Origin: a bacterium | GTDB taxonomy: Bacteria > Bdellovibrionota_C > UBA2361 > SZUA-149 | Length of the DNA stretch: 10,922 bases | Assembly (NCBI GenBank): GCA_003230795.1 | Contig: QIGM01000585.1 | Span: 1 to 10,922 of the forward strand | Direction: 5' to 3' | Part shown: piece by piece, positions 1 to 6,873 of the stretch | Numbering within the stretch: the first letter of the stretch is position 1 | Layout: every line of letters starts with the position of its first letter | The notes under the pieces: model-generated | Databases searched by the model: none | The model's input: only the letters and a program-made list of their open reading frames with translations | Told to the model about the DNA's origin: nothing | Translations under genes and position numbers: made by a program

Positions 1-75
1 TTCTGTGCAAAGTCTGTCTCTAAGAAAGTGCTTCTTCGAAGAGTAAAGCGCTTAGTGCCAGAGAAGTCTACATAG
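1..75 (+). CDS. Possible C-terminal tail of a gene cut by the left edge
   Basis: Frame 1 is open from the first base to a TAG at 73-75. It would encode about 24 residues ending in a basic, helical-looking tail (SKKVLLRRVKRLVPEKST). The other two plus-strand frames stop by base 46, and all minus-strand frames are interrupted. If real, the gene would converge on the lipoprotein gene, with a gap of under 30 bases between the two stop codons. The stretch is too short to assign any function and could be open by chance. Confidence 0.3.
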   Translation, partial: FCAKSVSKKVLLRRVKRLVPEKST

Positions 76-102
76 TCCTTTCTTCAGAACTACTATTTTC
101 GT

Positions 103-522
103 CTAACGCCCCAAGATGCTTCTCGGAACGTATCGAAGAGGTGTCTCTCCTTTCCGTTTGCAGAAAAAAGTAAATACGCGACGTTTCTTCTGCTCTGAAT
201 CAAGAAGGGTTTGCTTCTCTACATGGAAACAATCCCATCTTTGCTTTCCAAGTTGATCAAGTGCGCCTTCCATTGCCTTCGGACTGCTATCAACCGAAAG
301 TCGTACGATCTGATACTCGAATTGATGAAGTTTCTGTAGTTCTTCAAGTGGTGCGTCTGAACCCTTGATCACACCATTAATGAGATCACCTATTTGCGCG
401 CTGATCTTGTCTTGATCAAAGCTTGGATTGCCGCCTCTGCTTGAATCGCAGCCGAGGGTAGAGCTGAGTAAAAGAAGAGAGAGGGAGGCAAATCGAAATA
501 TAGAGAGGGTAGCTTGTTTCAT
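103..522 (-). CDS. Small predicted lipoprotein, function unknown
   Basis: This 139-residue protein begins with a lipoprotein signal peptide: a short basic start (MK, R10), a hydrophobic stretch at about residues 11-23 and a Cys at position 25 in the context STLGC. That is an imperfect lipobox, because position -3 is Thr rather than Leu. The residue after the Cys is Asp, which in E. coli would favour retention in the inner membrane; whether the rule holds here is unknown. The mature part (about 115 residues) is charged. It has a likely amphipathic helix near residues 40-70 and a Trp/Cys/Phe-containing segment at about 95-120 (WDCFHVEK, FTFFCKRK) that may form a small beta-rich fold. I recognise no family. 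The ATG at 522 is chosen because it gives a complete signal peptide, although no strong ribosome-binding site precedes it. The gene stands alone on the minus strand. Confidence 0.75.
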   Translation of the reverse strand: MKQATLSIFRFASLSLLLLSSTLGCDSSRGGNPSFDQDKISAQIGDLINGVIKGSDAPLEELQKLHQFEYQIVRLSVDSSPKAMEGALDQLGKQRWDCFHVEKQTLLDSEQKKRRVFTFFCKRKGETPLRYVPRSILGR

Positions 523-661
523 GTCCGCATCGTATTCCGACCAAGGGCATGATGAAAATCAATATTTTCCAGACTCCCTCTACTCGAGCTGAGGGCGGTC
601 TCTGGCTTGCTTCGAGAATCGGGAAGAAGTATAAGTTACTTAAAGTAAGCCGTAGTATTTT

Positions 662-738
662 ACTAGGTCTCGATTTCACTAGGTCTCAATTTCACTAGGT
701 CGCAATTTTACTAGGTCGCAATTTCACTAGGTCTCGAT
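662..738. repeat. 16-bp tandem repeat array, 4.8 copies
   Basis: Four full 16-base units start at 662, 678, 694 and 710, followed by a 13-base partial unit from 726. The consensus is ACTAGGTC[T/G]C[G/A]ATTTC. Two internal positions vary (T/G and G/A), giving the order TCG, TCA, GCA, GCA, TCG along the array. The array lies between the divergent lipoprotein gene and the small ORF at 786 and ends about 48 bases before that start codon. It could be a regulatory array, a protein-binding array or a simple slippage product. Confidence 0.9.
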
Positions 739-785
739 GCAGAAGTTATTTCTAATAGATATCTGCTTTCTAAAAGGTAAGCCCA

Positions 786-1037
786 ATGTCAACGAAGAAC
801 ACTGAAACTGAGCTTAAGCAAACAGCGAGAGAACACATTCAGCGGGCTGCTGCCGCGCTAGGATCCTTGGGGCCCGACGCGCAGCGCATTGGATGGATGC
901 TGGAAGATTCGCTGATGTATTTGGATGAGCTAGACCAAAAAGATGCTGGTCGCGGCGCAGAGTTTTCTTCTGCTGAGACAGCCACTCTTGACGACAGTAC
1001 TCAGCTCGATGCCTTGTCGAAGTTAGTGAACACTTAG
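786..1037 (+). CDS. Small acidic protein of unknown function
   Basis: The 83-residue product has no signal peptide or membrane segment. Residues 5-52 look helical (TAREHIQRAAAALGSLG, then GWMLEDSLMYLDELD), and the tail is acidic and Ser/Thr-rich. The start is supported by an AAAAGG Shine-Dalgarno-like sequence ending at 777, eight bases before the ATG. No family is recognised. It is followed, with only nine bases between stop codons, by the convergent phosphoribosyltransferase-like gene. A longer opposite-strand frame covers the same bases but overlaps that neighbour as well, so this reading is preferred. Upstream lies the 16-bp repeat array, which may belong to its control region. Confidence 0.6.
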   Translation: MSTKNTETELKQTAREHIQRAAAALGSLGPDAQRIGWMLEDSLMYLDELDQKDAGRGAEFSSAETATLDDSTQLDALSKLVNT

Positions 1038-1046
1038 TGCAAGCGT

Positions 1047-1574
1047 TCAGTAGGGCAGCGCTTCTAGGAGATTGATCGGAGCGCCCGTAAAGGATGCTAC
1101 GACCGGAACTGGTCCGGGACCGAAAGTGCGGTCGATCAAGGCTGCCCAAGACAACACCGAAGCTCCCATCAAAGTCGTCTTCGTATGTGCTTCCAGGCAA
1201 GAGCGGGCAGTAGTGATAACATCATTAACCAGAACCACAGTACATCCTTTTAGCCTGGTAGCGATTCCGTTACCGGATTCCACTTGTTCTAAGCTAATCA
1301 CCTCTAGCGGCTCATCGCCAACAGAGAGAGTCTTCGCGAGGTTGTTTGCTAGGCCCGTAAAGTTACCATGTAGGTTGATCAGAACGTCTGGAACTGAAGG
1401 TTGGCAAACATTCACAAGGCGTTCCGCGATGTAATTGGAGCAGAGATCGATATCGGCTGAGTTTAAGTCTTCTACACGGTAATAAACTTTCGCTTCACAA
1501 CGACTAGATAATCGAAGAGGCACATCGTAATACTCGGTAATCCGTTCGAAGATTTCTTTTATATTTTCTTGCAT
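1047..1574 (-). CDS. Divergent orotate phosphoribosyltransferase-like protein
   Basis: The protein has about 175 residues, shorter than typical OPRT (about 200-215). OPRT (PyrE) makes orotidine monophosphate from orotate and PRPP in pyrimidine synthesis. Two family signatures are visible: an N-terminal LRLSSRCEAKVYY resembling the OPRT motif (LSSGxxSxYY), and the PRPP-binding strand-loop VVLVNDVITTARS at about residues 113-125. Several functional positions are altered. The Gly of SSG is Arg, the first acidic residue of the PRPP motif is Asn (N117; D118 is kept), the Gly of TTGGS is Ala, and the Lys/His-rich mobile loop (KxxxKxHGEGG in E. coli) is replaced by SLEQVESGNGIAT. It may therefore be inactive, regulatory, or specific for another substrate. 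An ATG at 1574 is preferred; a TTG lies directly before it at 1577. The gene is divergent from ispG. Confidence 0.65.
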   Translation of the reverse strand: MQENIKEIFERITEYYDVPLRLSSRCEAKVYYRVEDLNSADIDLCSNYIAERLVNVCQPSVPDVLINLHGNFTGLANNLAKTLSVGDEPLEVISLEQVESGNGIATRLKGCTVVLVNDVITTARSCLEAHTKTTLMGASVLSWAALIDRTFGPGPVPVVASFTGAPINLLEALPY

Positions 1575-1746
1575 CAAACTCTGCTCTTTGCTGCTGATAT
1601 CCGATCTTAAAACTCGGGGATGATTCTATAGAAAGCTAGGCGGCCAGTAAAACGGGAGCTTTGCGAATGGGGGGCTTAAATTGAGAAAAACCTTAATCCG
1701 CAGTATCAACGGAGAAAAAACTAGCCTATTTCCCCTTTCAGAGCCT

Positions 1747-1776
1747 TTTTCATTGCCCACAGAAACCTGCTATAAA
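1747..1776 (+). promoter_or_regulatory. Candidate sigma70-type promoter of ispG
   Basis: An extended -10 element, TGC followed by TATAAA (1771-1776), lies 18 bases downstream of TTTTCA (1747-1752), which matches four of six bases of the -35 consensus. Transcription would start near 1783, leaving a leader of about 58 bases before the ispG ATG. The call rests on pattern matching alone and on consensus elements from other bacteria. Confidence 0.45.
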
Positions 1777-1779
1777 TTA

Positions 1780-1806
1780 GGCGGATTTGAGGCCGATTTC
1801 AGGCCC
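1780..1806. repeat. 11-bp imperfect tandem repeat in the ispG leader region
   Basis: Two 11-base units, GGCGGATTTGA (1780-1790) and GGCCGATTTCA (1791-1801), differ at two positions and are followed by a partial third copy (GGCCC, 1802-1806). The 11-base period is about one helical turn, and the repeat starts just after the candidate -10 element. It could be an operator or part of the mRNA leader. Chance similarity is also possible. Confidence 0.6.
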
Positions 1807-1840
1807 AACCCTATCTTAATCTTAGGAACGGGAATGCAAG

Positions 1841-3013
1841 ATGAGTAGCAGTTTACCAGTTTTGGAGCCCCTCACGAGTAGTGACCGGGGTGCGCGCAGA
1901 AGCACTCGAAGAGTGCCCGTCGGTAGCGTGGCGATTGGTGGAGAGGCGCCGATTGCTATCCAGAGCATGTGCGCCACCAAGACTACAGATATTCCGCTCA
2001 CGCTAACACAAATTCGTCTACTCGAAGCAGCCGGTGCGGACATCATTCGAATCGCTATCGATAGTCGCAAAGATATCGAAGCGCTTGAACAGATTCGAAA
2101 GGAAACTTCGGCCAATTTGGTCGTTGACCTTCAAGAGAATTATCGACTTGCTGAAAAGGCTGGCCCTTTCGTGCAGAAGTTCCGCTATAACCCTGGCCAT
2201 CTTCACCACCATCAGCGGTCGGTACCTGTCGAGGATAAGGTGAAATACCTTGTTGAGACAGCAGGGACGTTCGACTGTGCGATCAGAATTGGCGTGAATT
2301 TCGGTTCTCTTGACCCTGACCAAAAGGCAGAAGCGGATGATCCAATGCAGGCAGCACTTGCTTCCGCCGAGCAGCATGTTGCGATAATGGAGGACTTAGG
2401 TTTCGAGCGATTCGTTGTTTCTTTAAAGAGTTCAGATCCTCGTGCTGTTGTCGCGATTAATAGAGAGTTTGCTGCTCGAGCGCCGATGATACCGCTACAC
2501 CTTGGCGTGACCGAGGCGGGAATGTTGCCGGATGGCGCAATTAAGACACGCATTGCTTTTGAACAATTGTTGGCGCAAGGGGTGGGGGAGACCGTGCGTG
2601 TTTCGCTTACGCTGCCCGATAATGAAAAAGACAAAGAGATACTCACTGCCCGAGAAATAATTGAAGATGTGCAGGCAGGCAGATTTCGTTCTGTGCCTGA
2701 TTTCCTTGATGGCGGTCTTAATGTGATTTCATGCCCGTCTTGCTCTCGCGTGGAGAATAGAGCCTTTGTGGATCTTGCGCAGAAAGTGAAAGCCGCCTTG
2801 AAGCCCTTCGAAGAGAAGGATCTGACTGTGGCGGTAATGGGATGCCGCGTGAACGGTCCGGGTGAGACAGACGAAGCGGATTTGGGCCTTTGGTGTGCGC
2901 CAACATTCGTAAATCTTAAGCGTGGTGAGTCCTTGGTCGGTAAGTTCGCCTACGACGAAGTAATTGGGCGGCTTCTTGAAGAAGTTGACTCGATTCTAGC
3001 CAGTCGCAGCTAG
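1841..3013 (+). CDS. ispG: IspG, 4-hydroxy-3-methylbut-2-en-1-yl diphosphate synthase
   Basis: This is the [4Fe-4S] enzyme (GcpE) that converts methylerythritol cyclodiphosphate to HMBPP in the cytoplasmic MEP isoprenoid pathway. The 390-residue length is near the usual bacterial short form (372 in E. coli). The N-terminal TIM barrel begins with RRSTRRVPVGSVAIGG and IAIQSM and includes RYNPGH (about 115-120). The C-terminal iron-sulfur domain carries cluster ligands Cys298 and Cys301 in CPSCSR, then Cys335 and Glu342 in MGCRVNGPGE, with the last pair spaced as in E. coli. All four ligands are present, so the enzyme should be active. The C-terminal segment DEADLGLWCAPTFVNLKRG is, from memory, like planctomycete homologues. 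The ATG at 1841 follows GGGA with seven bases between. An extra N-terminal stretch of about 20 residues precedes the conserved region. The gene has its own candidate promoter and seems monocistronic. Confidence 0.96.
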   Translation: MSSSLPVLEPLTSSDRGARRSTRRVPVGSVAIGGEAPIAIQSMCATKTTDIPLTLTQIRLLEAAGADIIRIAIDSRKDIEALEQIRKETSANLVVDLQENYRLAEKAGPFVQKFRYNPGHLHHHQRSVPVEDKVKYLVETAGTFDCAIRIGVNFGSLDPDQKAEADDPMQAALASAEQHVAIMEDLGFERFVVSLKSSDPRAVVAINREFAARAPMIPLHLGVTEAGMLPDGAIKTRIAFEQLLAQGVGETVRVSLTLPDNEKDKEILTAREIIEDVQAGRFRSVPDFLDGGLNVISCPSCSRVENRAFVDLAQKVKAALKPFEEKDLTVAVMGCRVNGPGETDEADLGLWCAPTFVNLKRGESLVGKFAYDEVIGRLLEEVDSILASRS

Positions 3014-3229
3014 GCCTCATCTATCCCCTCGAAAATCTCCTCCTTAGACCCTAATAATATCAAGCCCTTAGCTCTTAGCTGAAGTAAGCGGGCTGAAAAG
3101 ACTGATAATAGTTACGAGGGCTTAGCGAGACTACGTACGCAGACAGGCAGTTTGCGTTTTCGTATTGCCGCGTGGCTGTTTCCTTGTCAGGCTTCATGGA
3201 GTTCTCACTCATGATAGTCTGTAAGACTA

Positions 3230-3274
3230 GGTTGTTGCTATGGGGCTGTTGGTCTGGGGGGTTGTTGGTATGGG
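3230..3274. repeat. 15-bp near-perfect direct repeat in a G-rich leader
   Basis: GGTTGTTGCTATGGG (3230-3244) recurs as GGTTGTTGGTATGGG (3260-3274) with one mismatch and a 30-base period, separated by a G-rich spacer containing a run of six G. It lies 19-63 bases upstream of the pseudokinase start. It may be a protein-binding pair or a local duplication. The G runs are too far apart for a canonical quadruplex. Confidence 0.7.
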
Positions 3275-3292
3275 TTTTAGTGGAGAGAATAC

Positions 3293-5917
3293 TTGGTGTC
3301 TAAGAAGCCGAAATTAGCTCTTGTTGCAAATGATTCACAGGCTCCGGGTTCGGCACTGAACGCGCGAGACGGCCTGAATCTAACTTCTATTGATGAACTA
3401 AGTTCTACTGAGCGAAAGCGGGTAGAGCGAATTGTAGACTCCTCTTGCCCGAAAGCGGGCGTTCTCGCAGTATCAAAGAATCGTGCGACGTGGGATCTTC
3501 GACCGGCGGTTGCGCTTGGCGAAGAAGATGGCCCAAGTTTAATACGTTCCTTTGGCCCTGATATTACTTTTGCTCCAGAAGTACTTGCTCGAACCGAAGC
3601 GTCACTCAAGCGTCTTAGCAAATTCTCTGATTTAGGAAGTGGTCTCCGTGACTGGGGCATGACGAAGAATCACCTTTGGTATCGTCGCGCCTTAGTCCCA
3701 CAAACCTTAACAAAAGAGTTTGGCGGAAATTTCCAGCTTAACGAAGAGCAAGTGTTCTCCCTAATTCATGAACTCTGCGAACAGCTCAGTGATTGGCATT
3801 CGCACGGTGTCGTCCACGGTCATATTATTTCAAGTAACATCGCGCGGCTAAACAACGGCGAACTTGCTCTGCTCGATGCAGGAGTGGCGAGCGCACTTGT
3901 GCAAAGTGCGAAGGATGTGCCCGCAAATATTCTCAAGACGATTGCTCCAGAGATACTTGGTTCTACTGAGCTTGAGGCTTCCGCTGATGTCTTTGGGCTT
4001 GGGCACATTGTAAAGCGTCTCTTGCTCGGGCTTCGAAAAAAATCTCAATTCGATGAGAATCGAGATGATATTCGTGAACGTGTTGCGGGCTTTGACGAAA
4101 TTCTTTCACAGATGATCTTAGAGAGTAATGAAGACCGTCCACGTTTATCAGACTTTGTTGCGGTGCTCGATAGTAGCGTCTCGACACAGCCCACGCAGGT
4201 TGAGCCTGAGAGGGAAGAAAAGAAATCCTCTCACCGTGGCAAAATCGTAAAGCCAGGTAAGATTAAACCGGCTGCGCCTAAGAAACAAAATAAGCCGTCC
4301 AGTTCTCAGCAAATCGAAAAAGAGACCGGTCTCGATGCAGAGGATCGATTCAGCCGAGAGTCTGGAAAGGAAGAGTCATTTTCGGCAGAGAGCGATCTTG
4401 CAGATGTATTCGAGGATTTCACAGAGGAAGAGGGCTTTGGCCTACAGGTTCTTGAAGAAATTCCCTCTATGACCTTGGAAGAGCCTAGCACTAAAAAGCC
4501 AGCACCACATGAGCGTGCCGCTGGCAAGGAAGATTCTAAAGCTTTCGGCTGGTTTGTTCTAGGACTGTTCGGAGTCTTAGGCGTGATTTACTATTTTATG
4601 CGCGTTGCTCCTCTTGGCTACGAAATGGTGGAGTATAATGTCAGCGAACTTCGGCTTGATTGGCAGAGCCGAATTCCGTCGCGAATGATTACAGTTGCTG
4701 AGGTTGCTCTTGATCCTGAAGCCGATAGTAAGTCTGTGCAAGACTTGATTGTTGCTTCTGCGAACAACGGGGAGCAAATGCCGTCTGTTGATATTTCCCT
4801 GCTGAGGATTGCTTTTGACACGAGATGGGAAGTGGAGCTCAAGCAAGAAGACAGGCGGATGGCATTAGCATTTGGTCTCGCACGTCTACTCGGTGACCGA
4901 GCGCCACGCGACTTAGGAGCTCTTGATGATCGTCATCCAGGAGTCTTACTTGCAATAGCGGCGAGCGCTGGAACAAACCTTAATCGAGTTCTTGGCGGCA
5001 TCCCTGCATCTACCTTATCTCGACTTCCACCGCCGATAGGCCCTGCGTTTTTACAGATTTCGCAAAAGAATCCAGAACTCAATCTTGCGGATCCTATCGT
5101 GCAGCACTTGGCGAGATTTCAGGCCCGTGGAATAGAACGAGCTGATGACCTAGCGCTGTATCTACAGTCTGACACCTCAGAGCGATTGCAGGCACTTGCT
5201 TTACTGTTCTCTCAAGATAACTATGCGGCGAAGACTATTATTGAACATTTGCTGAATCATCCAAATATTGTCTTGAGTCATCCGGAGATCGTCTGGGCTA
5301 GAGCGTTTGAGCTTACAAAGTGGGAAGAATTAGAAGACAGCGACAAGCTTTTCGTGCTCTCTGGCGCACCACCCTCCTCGGGGGTTCTCGCGCAGAATAT
5401 CGCAAAACTATTTACGCATCCTAACCCAGGCCTTCGAAGCTACGCTATTGATCAGGCAGTTAATCGGGTCAAGTTCGCTCACCCTGGTTCCTTAGCAGTG
5501 CTACGTGCGGTTCGTGAGAAGCCAGAGCTATTAGATGCTGAACAATTAGCAAGACTCGCTGGACTACTCCAAGATCCAGAGAATGCCAAGCCAAACAAAA
5601 TTCAGGCGTTTATGACAAGTGAGCCACCGATAGATCTACTTGTGTCACTGCTGCTCTCGACAAGAGCCGAGAAAAAAGCTTCGAGCTTAGATCCTTGGAT
5701 AGCATTAAATCTAAAATCTCGTGGTTGGGAGCCGAGTATTACCGAGCTACGTAATCTCTCCTTGCATCCAAACGACTACACACGGCTCTTTGCTTATAAC
5801 AAGATTCTACGTTTGGAAGATGAAGAGACAGCAAAAGTCTTTTTGGAAACCGCCTTGAGTCAAGAAAAGAAGCCAGAGTTTCGCGAGCAGCTCAAAAAAA
5901 TGCTCGCCCAGCTATAG
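3293..5917 (+). CDS. Transmembrane pseudokinase with HEAT-like C-terminal half
   Basis: The 874-residue protein has three parts. Residues about 90-290 follow the protein-kinase C-lobe pattern: VVHGHIISSNI (173-183) sits where VVHRDLKPxNI is expected, LLDAGVA at the DFG position (D195), APE at 218-220, and SADVFGLG with the F-helix Asp (D232). The catalytic Asp is His177 and the loop Lys is Ile179. No glycine-rich loop or AxK lysine is evident, so phosphotransfer is unlikely. Residues 292-416 are a linker, first Lys-rich and then acidic. One membrane span covers about 417-436. Residues 437-874 are helical, with HEAT-like segments (HPNPGLRSYAIDQAV, HPNDYTRLFAYNKILRL). By topology the C-terminal half should lie outside the inner membrane. 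The TTG at 3293 follows GGAG (3282-3285) at seven bases; GTG at 3296 is the alternative. It is probably a scaffold or sensor, with unknown partner. Confidence 0.85.
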   Translation: MVSKKPKLALVANDSQAPGSALNARDGLNLTSIDELSSTERKRVERIVDSSCPKAGVLAVSKNRATWDLRPAVALGEEDGPSLIRSFGPDITFAPEVLARTEASLKRLSKFSDLGSGLRDWGMTKNHLWYRRALVPQTLTKEFGGNFQLNEEQVFSLIHELCEQLSDWHSHGVVHGHIISSNIARLNNGELALLDAGVASALVQSAKDVPANILKTIAPEILGSTELEASADVFGLGHIVKRLLLGLRKKSQFDENRDDIRERVAGFDEILSQMILESNEDRPRLSDFVAVLDSSVSTQPTQVEPEREEKKSSHRGKIVKPGKIKPAAPKKQNKPSSSQQIEKETGLDAEDRFSRESGKEESFSAESDLADVFEDFTEEEGFGLQVLEEIPSMTLEEPSTKKPAPHERAAGKEDSKAFGWFVLGLFGVLGVIYYFMRVAPLGYEMVEYNVSELRLDWQSRIPSRMITVAEVALDPEADSKSVQDLIVASANNGEQMPSVDISLLRIAFDTRWEVELKQEDRRMALAFGLARLLGDRAPRDLGALDDRHPGVLLAIAASAGTNLNRVLGGIPASTLSRLPPPIGPAFLQISQKNPELNLADPIVQHLARFQARGIERADDLALYLQSDTSERLQALALLFSQDNYAAKTIIEHLLNHPNIVLSHPEIVWARAFELTKWEELEDSDKLFVLSGAPPSSGVLAQNIAKLFTHPNPGLRSYAIDQAVNRVKFAHPGSLAVLRAVREKPELLDAEQLARLAGLLQDPENAKPNKIQAFMTSEPPIDLLVSLLLSTRAEKKASSLDPWIALNLKSRGWEPSITELRNLSLHPNDYTRLFAYNKILRLEDEETAKVFLETALSQEKKPEFREQLKKMLAQL

Positions 5918-5929
5918 CTGAACGCTTAC

Positions 5930-6027
5930 AAAATAGTATCAGTTCCCACTTACCCCTTTTTTTCTATCAACGCATCACCTGATGCGTTGATAGAAAAAAA
6001 GGGGTAAGTGGGAACTGATACTATTTT
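5930..6027. repeat. Perfect 48-bp inverted repeat with 2-nt loop
   Basis: The left arm 5930-5977 and right arm 5980-6027 are exact reverse complements across all 48 positions, separated by CC (5978-5979). The arms begin AAAATAGTATCAGTTCCC and include CCCCTTTTTTT, so each transcript would form a very long hairpin ending in a T-rich tail (CTATTTT). It lies between two convergent genes and could end transcription from both sides. The AAAATAG...TCAGTTCCC and GGGGTAAGTGGGAACTGA elements resemble, from memory, the palindromic sequences associated with REP-associated Y1 (IS200-like/RAYT) transposases. No transposase is in the window. The right arm provides the last codon and stop of the SprT-like gene. 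Confidence 0.97.
5930..6027 (+). terminator. Probable bidirectional terminator formed by the long hairpin
   Basis: The structure lies 13 bases past the pseudokinase stop codon and spans the stop of the opposing SprT-like gene. Either transcript would fold into a 48-bp hairpin flanked by AAAATAG and CTATTTT, the A/T-tract arrangement of two-way intrinsic terminators. The stem is far longer than usual, so termination may be a by-product of a mobile palindrome. The functional role is inferred. Confidence 0.5.
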
Positions 6028-6602
6028 CCGTCTTCGTACTTGCGTACAGCTTGATGCCAGCTACCGCTCTTTATCCAGGTGTTCAATTTAGGTATATCGG
6101 GATGTTGCCGCTCCAGAGCGCGGAACTCTTTTCCGTGAATAACTCTTCGACCTTTTCGAATCTTTGGTTCGCCAAGAACAGCGTGACACATTTCGTGGTA
6201 GATGAGTGCGGGGAGGTGTTCAACACTGAGGGTTTGGTTCATAGCGCTCGCGACGAGTACTCGTTTTCGGTAAACGTTACAGGAAGCAAGAGTTGCCGTG
6301 TGCCTGCGCTTTGACCAAATTACTTGATAGTCCAACAAGTCTTTTCGTTCGGGAAAATAGTTTTCCTGAAGAGTTCTCCAAATTGTTTCGAGCTGTACTT
6401 GTGCAACAGAGCGGGGTGCTGCTCTGTTCTTGGTCGGCTTGCTCCTCGGTTGCCTGCCCCTAGCTTTCAGCTTTTCTGTGCGCTGAAGTGAAAACGGCTT
6501 TTTGAGTCCCCGCGAGAGGCTGAGCGTGAGGGATGTGTAGGGCCGAAAGTAGTGCTGGAGGCGAATTAACCGGCGCTCGGCTGAGGAAATAAGGCGTTTC
6601 AC
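6021..6602 (-). CDS. SprT-like zinc metalloprotein
   Basis: The 193-residue protein carries the zincin motif HEMCH (H136-E137-x-x-H140) followed by a third His in HGKEF (H156). This is the arrangement of the SprT/SprT-like family, in which the three His bind zinc and the Glu is catalytic. Eukaryotic relatives (Spartan) cleave DNA-protein crosslinks; bacterial roles are poorly defined. The N-terminal 65 residues are very basic (Arg/Lys-rich) and may bind nucleic acid or be partly disordered. The family domain spans about 66-190. No C-terminal zinc ribbon Cys pairs are present. The start is GTG at 6602, preceded by AGGA at a suitable distance; a shorter start cannot be excluded. The stop codon and final Lys codon lie inside the 48-bp inverted repeat, so the native C-terminus may have been altered by its insertion. 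Confidence 0.82.
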   Translation of the reverse strand: MKRLISSAERRLIRLQHYFRPYTSLTLSLSRGLKKPFSLQRTEKLKARGRQPRSKPTKNRAAPRSVAQVQLETIWRTLQENYFPERKDLLDYQVIWSKRRHTATLASCNVYRKRVLVASAMNQTLSVEHLPALIYHEMCHAVLGEPKIRKGRRVIHGKEFRALERQHPDIPKLNTWIKSGSWHQAVRKYEDGK

Positions 6603-6873
6603 GTAAGATCCTGCTTCTAGACTACTTTGACATCGGGCCCAGTGGAATGCCCTGGATTAAGGGGGCTATGTGTTCTGGATTATCCCATCGTAGTCTGTGT
6701 TGGGAGCGGACCGCAAATAGATTGCTCTCAGTCCCTGGGAAAGGAAAAAACATACAAATAATGGTGTCGATACCTCCCTAGGATTCATCAATAATTTGTG
6801 GGCCTATCTTTCCATTTCGAATGAGTGGGAAAGAAGTGTGGCCATCAAGAACGTTCTCAAGAAGGAATAGTTA
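6603..6873. promoter_or_regulatory. Divergent intergenic region with control sites likely
   Basis: This 271-base gap separates the minus-strand SprT-like gene from the plus-strand HDOD-kinase operon, so promoters in both directions are expected. A perfect TTGACA is present at 6627-6632 but has no convincing -10 at 16-18 bases. A 7-bp inverted repeat, TCTTTCC (6807-6813) and GGAAAGA (6828-6834), could form a leader hairpin before the operon start. No promoter can be fixed. Confidence 0.35.

Noticed and set aside
416..679. 87-residue minus-strand open frame overlapping the lipoprotein start
   Set aside because: It is out of frame with the lipoprotein, overlaps its signal peptide region, runs into the tandem repeat array and has no convincing domain.
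662..738. CRISPR-like array
   Set aside because: The units are contiguous 16-mers without unique spacers, and no cas genes are present.
814..1200. 128-residue minus-strand open frame
   Set aside because: It overlaps both the small acidic ORF and the phosphoribosyltransferase-like gene. Its product is low-complexity and Arg/Ser-rich, as expected of a shadow frame.
2212..2646. 144-residue antisense frame inside ispG
   Set aside because: ispG is certain from its conserved motifs, and the antisense product is Ser/Ala-rich shadow sequence.
3060..3105. Possible terminator after ispG (AGCCC ... GGGCT)
   Set aside because: The arms are only about five bases with a long loop, and no T tract follows.
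3242..3274. G-quadruplex in the pseudokinase leader
   Set aside because: Only three G runs of three or more are present and the gaps between them are about ten bases, outside the canonical pattern.
3270..3317. ATG-initiated 15-residue mini-ORF overlapping the pseudokinase start
   Set aside because: No ribosome-binding site precedes this ATG and the product has no recognisable feature. Leader-peptide control is possible but unsupported.
6627..6660. Perfect TTGACA as a -35 box for the HDOD-kinase operon
   Set aside because: No acceptable -10 hexamer occurs 16-18 bases downstream; the nearest candidate (GATTAA) is 22 bases away.
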